The notes: generated by a model not told the origin, from the letters alone. Shown: positions 46,097-53,358, counted from the first letter of the stretch. The stretch: 60,263 nucleotides of DNA from Parasutterella muris (GCF_009767915.1 NZ_WSRP01000016.1:1-60263); one strand, 5' to 3'. Made by a program: numbers and translations.

Positions 46097-46297
46097 TTAC
46101 CAAGCTTTGTACATGTTGTAGAGAGCATCGCCGCTTGGTGATAGAGCTGAAGATAAGAACAAACAGATGCTAAGAAAATAAAGCGACTTTCTGTTATTCA
46201 TTTGGGCAGTTGCCAGACATACAGTCCCGCTAGTCATACAAAGAAATTTTATCCAAACCCAAACGCTGTCATACCAAAAAATCCACCACGGAGTCAT
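46097..46297 (-). CDS. Small membrane protein, 66 aa
   Basis: Start ATG 46297 overlaps the preceding stop as ATGA and has GGAG upstream, so the longer frame to 46390 is not needed. Trp-rich N-terminus and two hydrophobic segments. Unknown. Confidence 0.5.
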   Translation of the reverse strand: MTPWWIFWYDSVWVWIKFLCMTSGTVCLATAQMNNRKSLYFLSICLFLSSALSPSGDALYNMYKAW

Positions 46298-46752
46298 CTT
46301 TTTCTCCAAAACCAACCAGAAAAGCATCTGCCTGAATATTCCCAGAGAAAAAGGCAAAACGCGATCGGAATCGGCGCCCAAACTGCCCACTCGCTAGGCA
46401 TTGATGCAATCGTGTACAGCACGGCCCCGAGTAGGGAAAAGATCAAAACAACCTGAATCATTCCGAAAACAAACTTCCACGAATTTTCTGAAAATGTCAG
46501 ATAGTAGCCATGCAGATTTTTGATTTTTTCGTCACCCTCGGCTTCTTTTTCCCTAAGTTCAGCAAGCTGATTACGCCAAGATTCTTCAAACTCAACAACT
46601 CGGTCAGGCCCTCGCAGACCCATGCCGTTTGGTCCTTCAAACTTCTTTTTCAATTCAAAAAAAATTTCTTTTTCTTTTTCGTCTTCGGCTCGAACATATC
46701 GACCAAGAAGGACATCATGAATGTACCGACAATCCTTAGCACTTAATTTCAT
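46294..46752 (-). CDS. Membrane protein, 152 aa
   Basis: A charged helical first half (EEKDE-type coils) followed by two C-terminal membrane helices (FGMIQVVLIFSLLGAVLY; AVWAPIPIAFCLFLW). Overlaps both neighbours. Not recognised; holin-like or superinfection roles are possible but unproven. Confidence 0.6.
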   Translation of the reverse strand: MKLSAKDCRYIHDVLLGRYVRAEDEKEKEIFFELKKKFEGPNGMGLRGPDRVVEFEESWRNQLAELREKEAEGDEKIKNLHGYYLTFSENSWKFVFGMIQVVLIFSLLGAVLYTIASMPSEWAVWAPIPIAFCLFLWEYSGRCFSGWFWRKR

Positions 46753-47159
46753 AAGCTATTTTCCTTCAATTGATTCTTTTCAGTTTCAAGCTGTTTCTTG
46801 ATATAGGCTTCAGCCCACATCAATACGTCTTTTGAAATGTTCTGAATCTGCTCGTTGTTGACCACAGCAGGAACCACAACCATTGCGGCGACTGTGCTTT
46901 TAGATGGCAGAAGAATACTGCTCAAGAAGCTGAACACAATAACTGGACATATGATCTTTATGACCTTGTTATAAAATTGAAGATAGTCGTCGTACCTTTT
47001 CTTATCTTCGTGATCGTAAATCGAACATACCAATATTGATCTGACCATCATCAGGATGCCGAAGGAAATCAGTGAAAGACCGAGAACAGATGAACTGGCA
47101 TCAATCAGAGTGTCTAATTGTCCAATAAAATAGATTAATAAGGGGCTTATTTCTGTCAT
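46749..47159 (-). CDS. Membrane protein, 136 aa
   Basis: Begins MTEISPLLIYFIGQLDTLID; two or three hydrophobic segments; then VPAVVNNEQIQNISKDVLMW and a charged tail. The SPLLIYFI-LD start and the VVNNEQIQ-type tail occur in a widespread phage membrane protein type of unknown function. Confidence 0.6.
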   Translation of the reverse strand: MTEISPLLIYFIGQLDTLIDASSSVLGLSLISFGILMMVRSILVCSIYDHEDKKRYDDYLQFYNKVIKIICPVIVFSFLSSILLPSKSTVAAMVVVPAVVNNEQIQNISKDVLMWAEAYIKKQLETEKNQLKENSL

Positions 47160-47168
47160 ATCTATGTG

Positions 47169-47591
47169 TTAAAGGTGCAATTCATCGTACCGTCTGGGCA
47201 TTTCTCTGAATGCAATGACAGGACACTCCAGCTCACTGATATTCCAACAAGCAGGCGAGCAATCATTGGGAGACGGTCCGTAAATCGCCTTTTTGAAAAG
47301 GCAGTTTTGGATTTGTCCGTTGCTCAATTGGACTAGATATTCTCCGCTTTTAGGCGGCTCCACATTCGGGAAGGGATTCCATTCGTTTGGGTTATATTGC
47401 GCTTTAAATTCAGAGACAGGAATTTGAATTGCAATACAAATAGAAGAAAGCTCAGGCTTGTTTTCGGGGTTTGTGAATTCGAGATAGACAAAACTTTCCT
47501 TCTGATAGAGCAGAAAAAAATTATGAATCTCCTCATCAGTGAAAAATTCATTGACTTTTCTCTTCAGTTCAGGGTTTTTAATTATCCACAT
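47169..47591 (-). CDS. Hypothetical protein, about 140 aa
   Basis: Start ATG 47591 has AAGGAG at an 8-nt distance (ATG 47597 is too close to it). FPNVEPPKSGEYLVQLSNG is like the DUF551-type stretch (PLPEPPK-GYYLV) of small phage proteins. First protein gene after the RNA cluster, likely read through from it. Confidence 0.6.
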   Translation of the reverse strand: MWIIKNPELKRKVNEFFTDEEIHNFFLLYQKESFVYLEFTNPENKPELSSICIAIQIPVSEFKAQYNPNEWNPFPNVEPPKSGEYLVQLSNGQIQNCLFKKAIYGPSPNDCSPACWNISELECPVIAFREMPRRYDELHL

Positions 47592-47614
47592 ATACATTCT
47601 CCTTAATTAGAACC

Positions 47615-47687
47615 GACAGGGGATGGATTTGAACCACCGACCTTCGCCAATTTTGCGTTGCTCTACACCTGACTGAGCTACCCTGTC
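47615..47687 (-). tRNA. tRNA-like gene with abnormal anticodon arm
   Basis: Acceptor GACAGGG/CCCTGTC (7 bp), D arm GCTC/GAGC and T arm GGTGG-TTCAAAT-CCATC are normal. The region between D and T arms is 21 nt; its only stem is CGC/GCG around AAAATTG, with no U33, so no anticodon can be assigned with confidence. No encoded CCA. A degenerate tRNA or a tRNA mimic. Confidence 0.55.
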
Positions 47688-47800
47688 TTTAAATGAGGCC
47701 TTTGATCTAGTGCGCATATCAACGACCTCACGGGAGAATTGCTGTGCACCCGACAATACCCCTTCACAGATGTTCGCTACGCATCTGCACCCTGCAATGA

Positions 47801-47858
47801 CCTTGCACGGATTCTGTACACAAGTCTTGCGAGACCTATATGTACAGATAGTGCAAGG
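47801..47858 (-). ncRNA. Three-tier RNA hairpin
   Basis: CCTTGCAC/GTGCAAGG, then CTGTACA/TGTACAG, then GTCT/AGAC are stacked with small internal loops, all perfect. A separate CAGATG/CATCTG hairpin lies at 47767-47787. Part of the RNA cluster; role unknown. Confidence 0.5.
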
Positions 47859-47889
47859 GCGACCCTTTACATGCTTGTTAAAGCAAATA

Positions 47890-48033
47890 TGGAAGAGCTG
47901 TCTGGAATCGAACCAGAATCAAAACGAAATGCGCCAGTCACGTCTAGCGGTGCGTCCACCGTGCATTTTCGCTTCGTTTTTCCCTCTGAACTTCTGCCCG
48001 TGATCATCGATAAGTTCTTAAAACTACAGCTCT
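47890..48033 (-). ncRNA. 144-nt tRNA-like RNA with encoded CCA
   Basis: The ends are those of a tRNA: acceptor AGAGCTG/CAGCTCT, T arm TCTGG-TTCGATT-CCAGA and TCCA at the 3' end. The middle is about 60 nt too long. It holds a GAACTT/AAGTTC stem where the D arm should be, and a large arm AAAACGAA/TTCGTTTT enclosing ATGC/GCAT and CGGTG/CACCG where the anticodon arm should be. No anticodon loop is seen and it is too short for tmRNA. Confidence 0.6.
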
Positions 48034-48045
48034 AATAAATCTCTA

Positions 48046-48134
48046 TGGTCGGAAGGGATGGATTCGAACCACCGAACCTCCGTTAGGGGAGCGGATTTAC
48101 AGTCCGCCGCTTTTAACCACTCAGCCACCTTCCG
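48046..48134 (-). tRNA. tRNA-Tyr (GTA)
   Basis: Acceptor CGGAAGG/CCTTCCG, anticodon arm GCGGA-CTGTAAA-TCCGC giving GTA, long variable arm (CCCCTAACGGAGG region), T arm GGTGG-TTCGAAT-CCATC, discriminator A and encoded CCA. 89 nt, fully canonical. Confidence 0.95.
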
Positions 48135-48277
48135 AATTTAACTTCAAAATCATCTATCTCTAAATGACTTTGAGGCGAGGTCTGAAATTATTCAAACCTC
48201 TTGTCACTTTTCATAAACACTTTGCGCTTTAGACCACATGCTTATGATTGGCTGACCAGACCAAGAGACTTTAATTG

Positions 48278-48332
48278 GAAGAAGTCCCCAACTCCCGCAC
48301 TGCTATGGTTAAGTGCGCAACCTCACTTCTTC
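48278..48332 (-). ncRNA. 55-nt two-tier RNA hairpin
   Basis: GAAGAAGT/ACTTCTTC encloses CGCACT/AGTGCG. Similar in size and layout to the element at 47801-47858, between two tRNA genes. Role unknown. Confidence 0.45.
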
Positions 48333-48388
48333 TGGACAAAAGTGATAAAACCGCTACAGCTTAGACTCTGGAGCACAGTCTCTAAAGA

Positions 48389-48464
48389 TGGTCAGGGCAG
48401 TTGGACTCGAACCAACGACCGCTCGGTTCCAAACCGAGAACTCTACCAACTGAGCTACGCCCTG
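48389..48464 (-). tRNA. tRNA-Pro (TGG)
   Basis: Acceptor CAGGGCG/TGCCCTG, D arm GCTC/GAGT, anticodon arm CTCGG-TTTGGAA-CCGAG giving TGG, T arm GTTGG-TTCGAGT-CCAAC, discriminator A, encoded CCA. 76 nt, canonical; reads CCA codons. Confidence 0.95.
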
Positions 48465-48470
48465 AAAGCA

Positions 48471-48558
48471 GGGTGATGTACAGGGGCTTGAGAATTCTAA
48501 GGTTCTAAAACCCTACTCCCATTCAGGAACTCAGCACTAATCCTTCGCTACATCACCC
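48471..48558 (-). ncRNA. 88-nt RNA closed by a 10-bp helix
   Basis: GGGTGATGTA/TACATCACCC are perfectly complementary at the two ends, like an over-long acceptor stem. Inside, a TAGGG/CCTTA arm has a TTTTAGAA loop, but no T arm is found. Tightly follows tRNA-Pro. Confidence 0.45.
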
Positions 48559-48597
48559 ATTGGTCTAGGTTTGTTTAGGGAGAGACCTTTCCCTTTG

Positions 48598-48701
48598 AGA
48601 TTCAGAGGGTGGATTTGCACCACGTTTACTCAGTTTATGATTCTGAAAACCTTGGAGTTGTTTGCAGACAACTCGCTACTGCTCGGTCACGCTCTGAATC
48701 T
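48598..48701 (-). tRNA. tRNA-like gene with long variable arm, GCA-type loop (uncertain)
   Basis: Ends pair over 10 bp (AGATTCAGAG/CTCTGAATCT). A T arm GTGG-TGCAAAT-CCAC of only 4 bp, a D-arm-like GACCGAGCAGTAGC, a hairpin GAGTTG/CAACTC with loop TCTGCAAA that contains GCA, and a variable arm TCAG/CTGA are visible. If it is a tRNA it would be tRNA-Cys(GCA) with an odd cloverleaf. No CCA is encoded. Confidence 0.4.
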
Positions 48702-48745
48702 GACTCGTTCACGTCTTGTTTGTCACCTTACATTCCCCATTGAAC

Positions 48746-48778
48746 GTGAGACTTGAAAGTCTTAATTTCAAGTCTCAC
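48746..48778. terminator. 13-bp perfect hairpin upstream of RNA cluster
   Basis: GTGAGACTTGAAA/TTTCAAGTCTCAC with a 7-nt loop and no T tract. It lies at the 5' side of the leftward RNA cluster, so it may be a leader structure or processing site rather than a terminator. Confidence 0.5.
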
Positions 48779-48815
48779 TTGCTACGCATGAAACATAATG
48801 AACTTTATTAAGTAC

Positions 48816-48824
48816 ATTATATCA
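48816..48824 (-). promoter_or_regulatory. Extended -10 promoter of the leftward RNA cluster
   Basis: TGATATAAT on the minus strand is an ideal extended -10. Its -35 zone is occupied by operator copy 8. Confidence 0.65.
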
Positions 48825-48832
48825 GCAATAAA

Positions 48833-48850
48833 TAACTAAGCGATTACTTA
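48833..48850. promoter_or_regulatory. Dispersed operator, copy 8
   Basis: TAACTAAGCGATTACTTA, 9 nt upstream of the extended -10 of the RNA cluster, so a bound protein would block that promoter. Confidence 0.75.
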
Positions 48851-48905
48851 AATTAGTCTCGACATAAGGATTTATACCTAGTCAATTTCATTAGTCAAAA
48901 AATAA

Positions 48906-48934
48906 GGGCTTGAACAGGGTAGTCTGTTAAGCCC
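48906..48934. other. Hairpin between divergent operators
   Basis: GGGCTT-N-AACAG pairs with CTGTT-AAGCCC. It sits in the 361-nt gene-free stretch (48779-49139) together with operators 8 and 9 and promoter 5. Confidence 0.45.
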
Positions 48935-49010
48935 AGAAAATCCAGGTGGTTAAGTAAGGAATAAAACATGCAGTTCTTTTTTTTATAGAGCTAATTATAT
49001 CATTTAAAGA

Positions 49011-49028
49011 TAACTAATCGATTACTTA
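49011..49028. promoter_or_regulatory. Dispersed operator, copy 9
   Basis: TAACTAATCGATTACTTA, upstream of the rightward accessory genes and of promoter 5. Confidence 0.75.
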
Positions 49029-49080
49029 AATATTGGTAATTGTACTTAGACGATTTGAGGCGCATCTTTATCTAATCACA

Positions 49081-49107
49081 GCAGTCCAACCCGCTATGCT
49101 TTAAGAT
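49081..49107 (+). promoter_or_regulatory. GCRNTCC-N14-TANNAT promoter 5
   Basis: GCAGTCC (49081-49087), 14 nt, TAAGAT (49102-49107). Confidence 0.62.
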
Positions 49108-49139
49108 CGAAGCAGATAGATTTAAGAGAGGTAACTTAA

Positions 49140-49439
49140 ATGAGAAAAGCGAGTTTAGAAGAGGTTGTGCAAGACAGAAGCGACCGAATTTTTAATGGTG
49201 TTTTTCAAATTAAAAGCATGGAAAACACGATAGTAGATGAGGGCGCAGACTCTGAAGCGGGCAAGAATGCGATCAATATCATCAAAAACTACACGATTGA
49301 AGACGTGTTTAATGATATTGAAGAGAGCTTACAGTCGAGTCCCTTTGCGCAGTATCACTGTTCATTAACAGCTTCAGAAAAGATGCTCATCACGCCCTTT
49401 ATTTTGCAGGTGCTCAGCAAGTTAAAGAGCGAATATTAA
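49140..49439 (+). CDS. Hypothetical protein, 99 aa
   Basis: Not recognised. Acidic, helical (DEGADSEAGKNAINIIKNY). GAGAGGT ribosome site, own promoter and terminator. Confidence 0.62.
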   Translation: MRKASLEEVVQDRSDRIFNGVFQIKSMENTIVDEGADSEAGKNAINIIKNYTIEDVFNDIEESLQSSPFAQYHCSLTASEKMLITPFILQVLSKLKSEY

Positions 49440-49461
49440 CCGTTCATTTTTTTCTAAACAA

Positions 49462-49492
49462 ACCTGTCGGTTTCCCACCAATCCCGACAGGT
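49462..49492 (+). terminator. Terminator
   Basis: ACCTGTCGG/CCGACAGGT followed by TTAACTTTTT. Confidence 0.85.
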
Positions 49493-49638
49493 TTAACTTT
49501 TTGTCTTTACTTTTAAAGATTCATCGATCTAACTATTTGTTTTTAAAGAATAATTTAATTTTATCCTCTCTAAAAATCCTAGGCAGAAACTACGAGAAAA
49601 AGAAGTAATTATGTTTTGACAAGTTTTAGAGTTGTAAA

Positions 49639-49665
49639 GCAGTCCAGACTTACAAAAATTATAAT
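49639..49665 (+). promoter_or_regulatory. GCRNTCC-N14-TANNAT promoter 6
   Basis: GCAGTCC (49639-49645), 14 nt, TATAAT (49660-49665); the best -10 of the set. Confidence 0.7.
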
Positions 49666-49698
49666 AGGTTCATACGAAATTCTTTTAAGAGGTATTCT

Positions 49699-50103
49699 AT
49701 GAATCAGCAAATGAAGCTTAGCCAATTGAAGCATTTAATGGCTCAAGACAATTGGTCAATTTCTCAGCATTTTGAAATCGATAAAATCAATGAGAAAGAA
49801 GCCATCGGTATTGCGGTGGTAACAGCGGTTAGAGACGATATCAGAGTCAATTACAATGAGGGTTTTCTTTTCAATCGCATTACTAAAGAGATTGAAGTCA
49901 CAAAAGAAAATCTTTATGGCGTCTGGTGGATTGAGTCTTTGCCCGATGTCAATGAAATTGATGTTATTGATGAAGAAAACGAGATTATCGATTCTTTTGA
50001 TTTAGATGAGCAGAATTTTCCATCTAAATTTTCACAGATTGACTATTCAAAAATCATCTCAAATTATTTTGTAATCGATAATTTTTCACTGACTGATGAT
50101 TAA
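49699..50103 (+). CDS. Hypothetical acidic protein, 134 aa
   Basis: Not recognised. Strongly acidic second half (NEIDVIDEENEIIDSFDLDE), reminiscent of DNA-mimic proteins only in charge. AAGAGGT upstream; monocistronic. Confidence 0.62.
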   Translation: MNQQMKLSQLKHLMAQDNWSISQHFEIDKINEKEAIGIAVVTAVRDDIRVNYNEGFLFNRITKEIEVTKENLYGVWWIESLPDVNEIDVIDEENEIIDSFDLDEQNFPSKFSQIDYSKIISNYFVIDNFSLTDD

Positions 50104-50133
50104 ATTCAGTTAAAAATTCACATTCAATCAAAC

Positions 50134-50163
50134 AAAACCGCAAGAACAAAATTCTGCGGTTTT
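50134..50163 (+). terminator. Terminator
   Basis: AAAACCGCA/TGCGGTTTT stem followed by T and ATATAC. Confidence 0.85.
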
Positions 50164-50530
50164 TATATACGCCTAAACGTTTCAATAAAAGAGCTGTCAA
50201 AAACAATTCACACCAACAATAACAATTCAAACGAATCCTAGGCCTACAAAATGATTAACTCAATTATCAGAATAGAAAACAAACAATCTAATAACACCAA
50301 TAACAGAATGAACAATAGTCGGGATATTAAAGATAAAAACAGGCAATTCAAGGCAAGTAGAATAGTAAATGCAGAATCGACAAACAAAGACACAGAAGTA
50401 GCGGGATAGAAACAGAGGCTAGAACCGAAAGAGCGGGAATGACTAATGGCAAACAGAGATAACACACGGCAATTAGAAATGAAGAACAGAAGCTAGGAAT
50501 AGCGGGAACAAGAACTAGAAACAAGTAATT

Positions 50531-50578
50531 AGGGATAACAAACAAAAACTAGGGATAACAAACAAAAACTAGGGATAA
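50531..50578 (+). repeat. 20-bp tandem repeat
   Basis: Unit AGGGATAACAAACAAAAACT occurs twice head to tail (50531-50550, 50551-50570) plus 8 nt of a third copy. Confidence 0.85.
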
Positions 50579-50925
50579 GGAGCAGAAAATAGGCGGGGCG
50601 ATGAAGCGGATTCGTCTTTTTGAGACATTGTCCCACTTTTACCATTATTTTAACTCATTTCCAGCTTCAATTTCCCACTTTTGTATCAAAAATAACCCCG
50701 TTTTCCCACTTTTAATTCACAATGGTTCAATCCTAGGCTAAGGGTCAATGGCATAGAGGCTTTCCAGTCCTTCAATTGCTGGCAATTCCATAATCCTCGG
50801 AAGTCTGTGATTCCTAGGCTGTCTTTTATCCATAGGCAAGTTATCTGACTGAAAGACAATGAGTCTTCAAAGCCTAGGCTCATTGCTGGAAATTTGAGTT
50901 AGAAAATTGATTAATCCGAGGCTCA

Positions 50926-51105
50926 TTTTTCAAAATTGTTATAGTCGGAATTTTTTGAAAATTTTTTGATTAACGCTATTGGGACGAGTTTTCCTAAACG
51001 CCCGTCGTTATTGGGTTTGTAAAAATGGTCATTTTTGGGAAAAGTGGGGTTTTTCCATCAATTTTGAGTGAAAATTAGCTCAATTTTTTCAAAATTGTTA
51101 TAGTC
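50926..51105 (+). repeat. 21-bp direct repeat, two copies 159 bp apart
   Basis: Identical 21-mers at 50926-50946 and 51085-51105, starting TTTTTC and ending TATAGTC. Confidence 0.8.
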
Positions 51106-51279
51106 ATGGCGTTCCTTTTGCCAAGTTATGCCGAGAGTTTCTGTGAATGCCTTCGGCAATACACAAGAAACGCATTAAACGGGGCTATAGACGCATTACA
51201 AGACTATCTATATAGAGAAATAGAAGTCTGGGAATATGCCGCATGGTGCGTTTTCTATGCTTATTTGCCACTAGCATAG
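51106..51279 (+). CDS. Possible 57-aa protein
   Basis: ATG follows the second 21-bp repeat directly, with no ribosome site. The product (AESFCECLRQYTRNALNGAI, then DALQDYLYREIEVWEYAAW) looks more protein-like than the surrounding DNA. Doubtful. Confidence 0.35.
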   Translation: MAFLLPSYAESFCECLRQYTRNALNGAIDALQDYLYREIEVWEYAAWCVFYAYLPLA

Positions 51280-51824
51280 AGTAAAGTGGGAAATTTCAGT
51301 GAAAAATGGCAGATTTTGAATAGCCTCATCCCATTTTGGCAAGGAATCTCTCAGCAGATTGATTATATATTTATGGGAATCGAACTGGCTTCAGTCTTTC
51401 ATCAAAAAGAGGCAATAAAAGGCAAGAAATCGCCCAAAAATGCGTTTTAACTGCAAGGATTTTTGAAAAAGTCGATTTTTGAAACATCAATATCCACGGG
51501 GCTTGAGGAATGATCGTCCCTATAGGATTAATCAAAACTCATCTACGACATTTTTATCCAGCAGATTTTTCAGAATCCAAGGAAATCTTGATGAGAAATC
51601 CTCGGCTTTTATGAACGGAAATTATCCTCCAAGCACATATTGCCTGCGAAGAAAAGCCTCGGATGACAATTCCATGGCGAAGTTTATCCTCCAAGCACAT
51701 GTGTGCGCACATGAGCCACGGATGCACAGAAAAGACAAAAGAGAAGAGAAAACACAATTGATTGAGTTCAAGCCAAGGATTGAGCTTTAAGAAAAATGAG
51801 TTTGGCGGGGTTAAAAGATTTCAA

Positions 51825-51851
51825 GCGTGCCATTATTAGCTGATTAATAAT
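51825..51851 (+). promoter_or_regulatory. GCRNTCC-N14-TANNAT promoter 7
   Basis: GCGTGCC (51825-51831), 14 nt, AATAAT (51846-51851). Confidence 0.5.
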
Positions 51852-51886
51852 AACAACATGTTCAATAATTTTTAGAGAGGCAAAAC

Positions 51887-52279
51887 ATGACACTGCTAAG
51901 TTTAGAAAAGACTAAAGCCCTGTGGGAAAAAGACTATGAAATAGTCAATCTTTTGCATGAGCTTGGTTATAGCGAAGATGATGACGATGAAGATCTTGAA
52001 GCGCTTCGCAACGAGCTTGAAGCTATCTATAACGATGGTTGCTCTTCGGGTTGCTGTCTCGCACTCACGTACTACTCTGATACAACAGCATTCTATGAAA
52101 GAAACGAAGAAGTTGCTGAGCATATCGAATGTGTTGCGCAAGAGGTCGGTCTTGATATGCTGTGTGATAGTCTCGGTTTAACCTATGGTGATATTCTCAC
52201 CTGTTCAAAATACGCAAAGAATGCGTATGTATGGGCTTATGTTGAAAATCTAGTGAGAATCATCATAGAAGGGGAATAA
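51887..52279 (+). CDS. DUF7222-like phage protein, 130 aa
   Basis: An acidic protein. The central GCSSGCCLALTYYSDTTAFYE resembles the GCxxGxxxxLxYYxDTxxFY core of small phage proteins grouped as DUF7222, as far as I recall the family. Role unknown. AGAGAGGC site, own promoter and terminator. Confidence 0.62.
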   Translation: MTLLSLEKTKALWEKDYEIVNLLHELGYSEDDDDEDLEALRNELEAIYNDGCSSGCCLALTYYSDTTAFYERNEEVAEHIECVAQEVGLDMLCDSLGLTYGDILTCSKYAKNAYVWAYVENLVRIIIEGE

Positions 52280-52293
52280 AACCCAGACAAGGG

Positions 52294-52310
52294 GCGGGAG
52301 TCAATCCCGC
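52294..52310 (+). terminator. Terminator
   Basis: GCGGGA/TCCCGC followed by TCTTTT. Confidence 0.75.
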
Positions 52311-52565
52311 TCTTTTCGTCAGCAGTCGCATTTTCCTACAAGTATTTCGATATCCCTAAATCCTAGGAAATGTTCAAAACAAATCCGAGGAGTGTCAAAC
52401 AAAAACGCTGGAAATCTTATTCATAAATCCTAGGCTTAAAGCGCATGTGCGCACGTAGGACGAATGGCACGATGAAAGAGAGACGGCGCAGTTGACGCAA
52501 AAATAAGCACAATCCGAGGCGTGACTTGCACGCTTATCATTGATGGCGGGGTAAAAGAATTGTAA
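52311..52565. other. Non-coding spacer with TCCKMGG motifs
   Basis: Holds motif copies at 52361, 52384, 52428 and 52513 and no supported gene. Confidence 0.5.
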
Positions 52566-52592
52566 GCAATCCATACTTAGATGTTTCATAAT
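52566..52592 (+). promoter_or_regulatory. GCRNTCC-N14-TANNAT promoter 8
   Basis: GCAATCC (52566-52572), 14 nt, CATAAT (52587-52592). Confidence 0.58.
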
Positions 52593-52631
52593 TCAATTAT
52601 AGAAATAAATTTTGATAGAGGTAATTGAATT

Positions 52632-52829
52632 ATGAAATTAGCTAAATTAAACCCTGAAATCATCAGAGAACACAACATTCTGCGTCAAAAGAGCAAGATA
52701 ACCTGCGCTGATTACGTGCGCTTCTCCTACTTAGTGGGAGACCTTCGGTCCCTGACCAAACGCAGTTTTTCAACTTCTCAAAAAAAATACTACCGCTTCT
52801 GCGGTAAGTGGTTAGAAAAAGACCTGTAA
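52632..52829 (+). CDS. Small basic protein, 65 aa
   Basis: Not recognised. Basic and helical (REHNILRQKSKITCADYVRF). ATAGAGGT upstream; monocistronic with its own terminator. Confidence 0.6.
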   Translation: MKLAKLNPEIIREHNILRQKSKITCADYVRFSYLVGDLRSLTKRSFSTSQKKYYRFCGKWLEKDL

Positions 52830-52843
52830 GTTGACACAACCCA

Positions 52844-52861
52844 CCCTGCTAATCAGCGGGG
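52844..52861 (+). terminator. Terminator
   Basis: CCCTGCT/AGCGGGG stem (one G-T pair) followed by TTTATTTTT. Confidence 0.82.
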
Positions 52862-52898
52862 TTTATTTTTGCTCAATTTCGCTGGAAATTTTCATGCT

Positions 52899-52912
52899 AA
52901 ATCCTAGGATTT
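52899..52912. repeat. AAATCCTAGGATTT, palindromic form of the TCCKMGG motif
   Basis: Perfect 14-bp palindrome; the most symmetric copy among about 20 TCCKMGG sites between 49.5 and 56.3 kb. Confidence 0.65.
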
Positions 52913-52951
52913 AATCAAAAATTATTCATAGGAAACAATTAGTTAGCTTAA

Positions 52952-52978
52952 GTGTGCCAATGTTACTTCAATTACGAT
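52952..52978 (+). promoter_or_regulatory. GCRNTCC-N14-TANNAT promoter 9
   Basis: GTGTGCC (52952-52958), 14 nt, TACGAT (52973-52978). Confidence 0.5.
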
Positions 52979-53015
52979 ATTTACATATTCAATTGTTTTA
53001 TGAGAGGTTTTAATT

Positions 53016-53324
53016 ATGTTTACTGCTTTAAACCCGACCGATTCACGCAAGAGCTTTTACGGTAAAGCTCAGGTTATGACGCTAAACGGAGTGGAATTTT
53101 TGATGTCTTATTCAACGTTCGTCGCTTATGTGAAAGACGGTAAGCTCTTTAAAAATGACGAAAGATGGTCAATGACCACGGGGCGTCACATAAAAGCGTT
53201 CTCAGACCGCTTCGCACTGGAAGGGGAGTACAAAGGAAAAAGGGATTGGGACGCACGTCCCGCAAGCCACATTAACCCCGTTTTCTTGATAGTTGACCCC
53301 GCTTATCTCGACAATGACAAGTAA
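53016..53324 (+). CDS. DUF8033-like phage protein, 102 aa
   Basis: KSFYGKAQVMTLNGVEFLMSYSTFVAYV, read as two parts, and RWSMTTGRHIKAF resemble a small protein type (KSFYGKA... W-S-TT-RHIKEF) found in many phages and their hosts; I think of DUF8033 but cannot verify. GAGAGGT site; monocistronic. Confidence 0.62.
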   Translation: MFTALNPTDSRKSFYGKAQVMTLNGVEFLMSYSTFVAYVKDGKLFKNDERWSMTTGRHIKAFSDRFALEGEYKGKRDWDARPASHINPVFLIVDPAYLDNDK

Positions 53325-53341
53325 CAAATCAATATTTGAAG

Positions 53342-53358
53342 CCCCGCAATAAGCGGGG
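53342..53358 (+). terminator. Terminator
   Basis: CCCCGC/GCGGGG followed by TTATTCTT. Confidence 0.8.

Larger units (their letters stand above)
50164..51886. other. 1.7-kb non-coding region with several repeat families
   Basis: Apart from one doubtful 57-aa frame there is no convincing gene. 50.2-50.6 kb is A/G-rich on the plus strand. From 50.6 kb on there are CCCACTTTT (three times) and AAAGTGGG (twice), TCCKMGG motifs, a 21-bp exact repeat at 50926-50946 and 51085-51105, and many TAGGC/AGTCTT words. Origin, partition or regulatory RNA functions are all possible. Confidence 0.55.

Noticed and set aside
47890-48033. tmRNA
   Set aside because: Too short, no tag reading frame with a stop, and the arm layout differs from tmRNA pseudoknots.
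47710-48476. Plus-strand frames of 91-98 aa in the RNA cluster
   Set aside because: They run through two certain tRNA genes and paired RNA elements on the minus strand.
50531-50578. CRISPR-like array
   Set aside because: Repeats are strictly tandem with no spacers and only 2.4 copies.
50686-50883. Minus-strand 65-aa frame
   Set aside because: Built from CCTAGGC/AGTCTT repeat words; no ribosome site.
51479-51790. Plus-strand 103-aa frame
   Set aside because: TTG start, no ribosome site, contains several TCCKMGG-like repeat words; the product looks like translated non-coding DNA.
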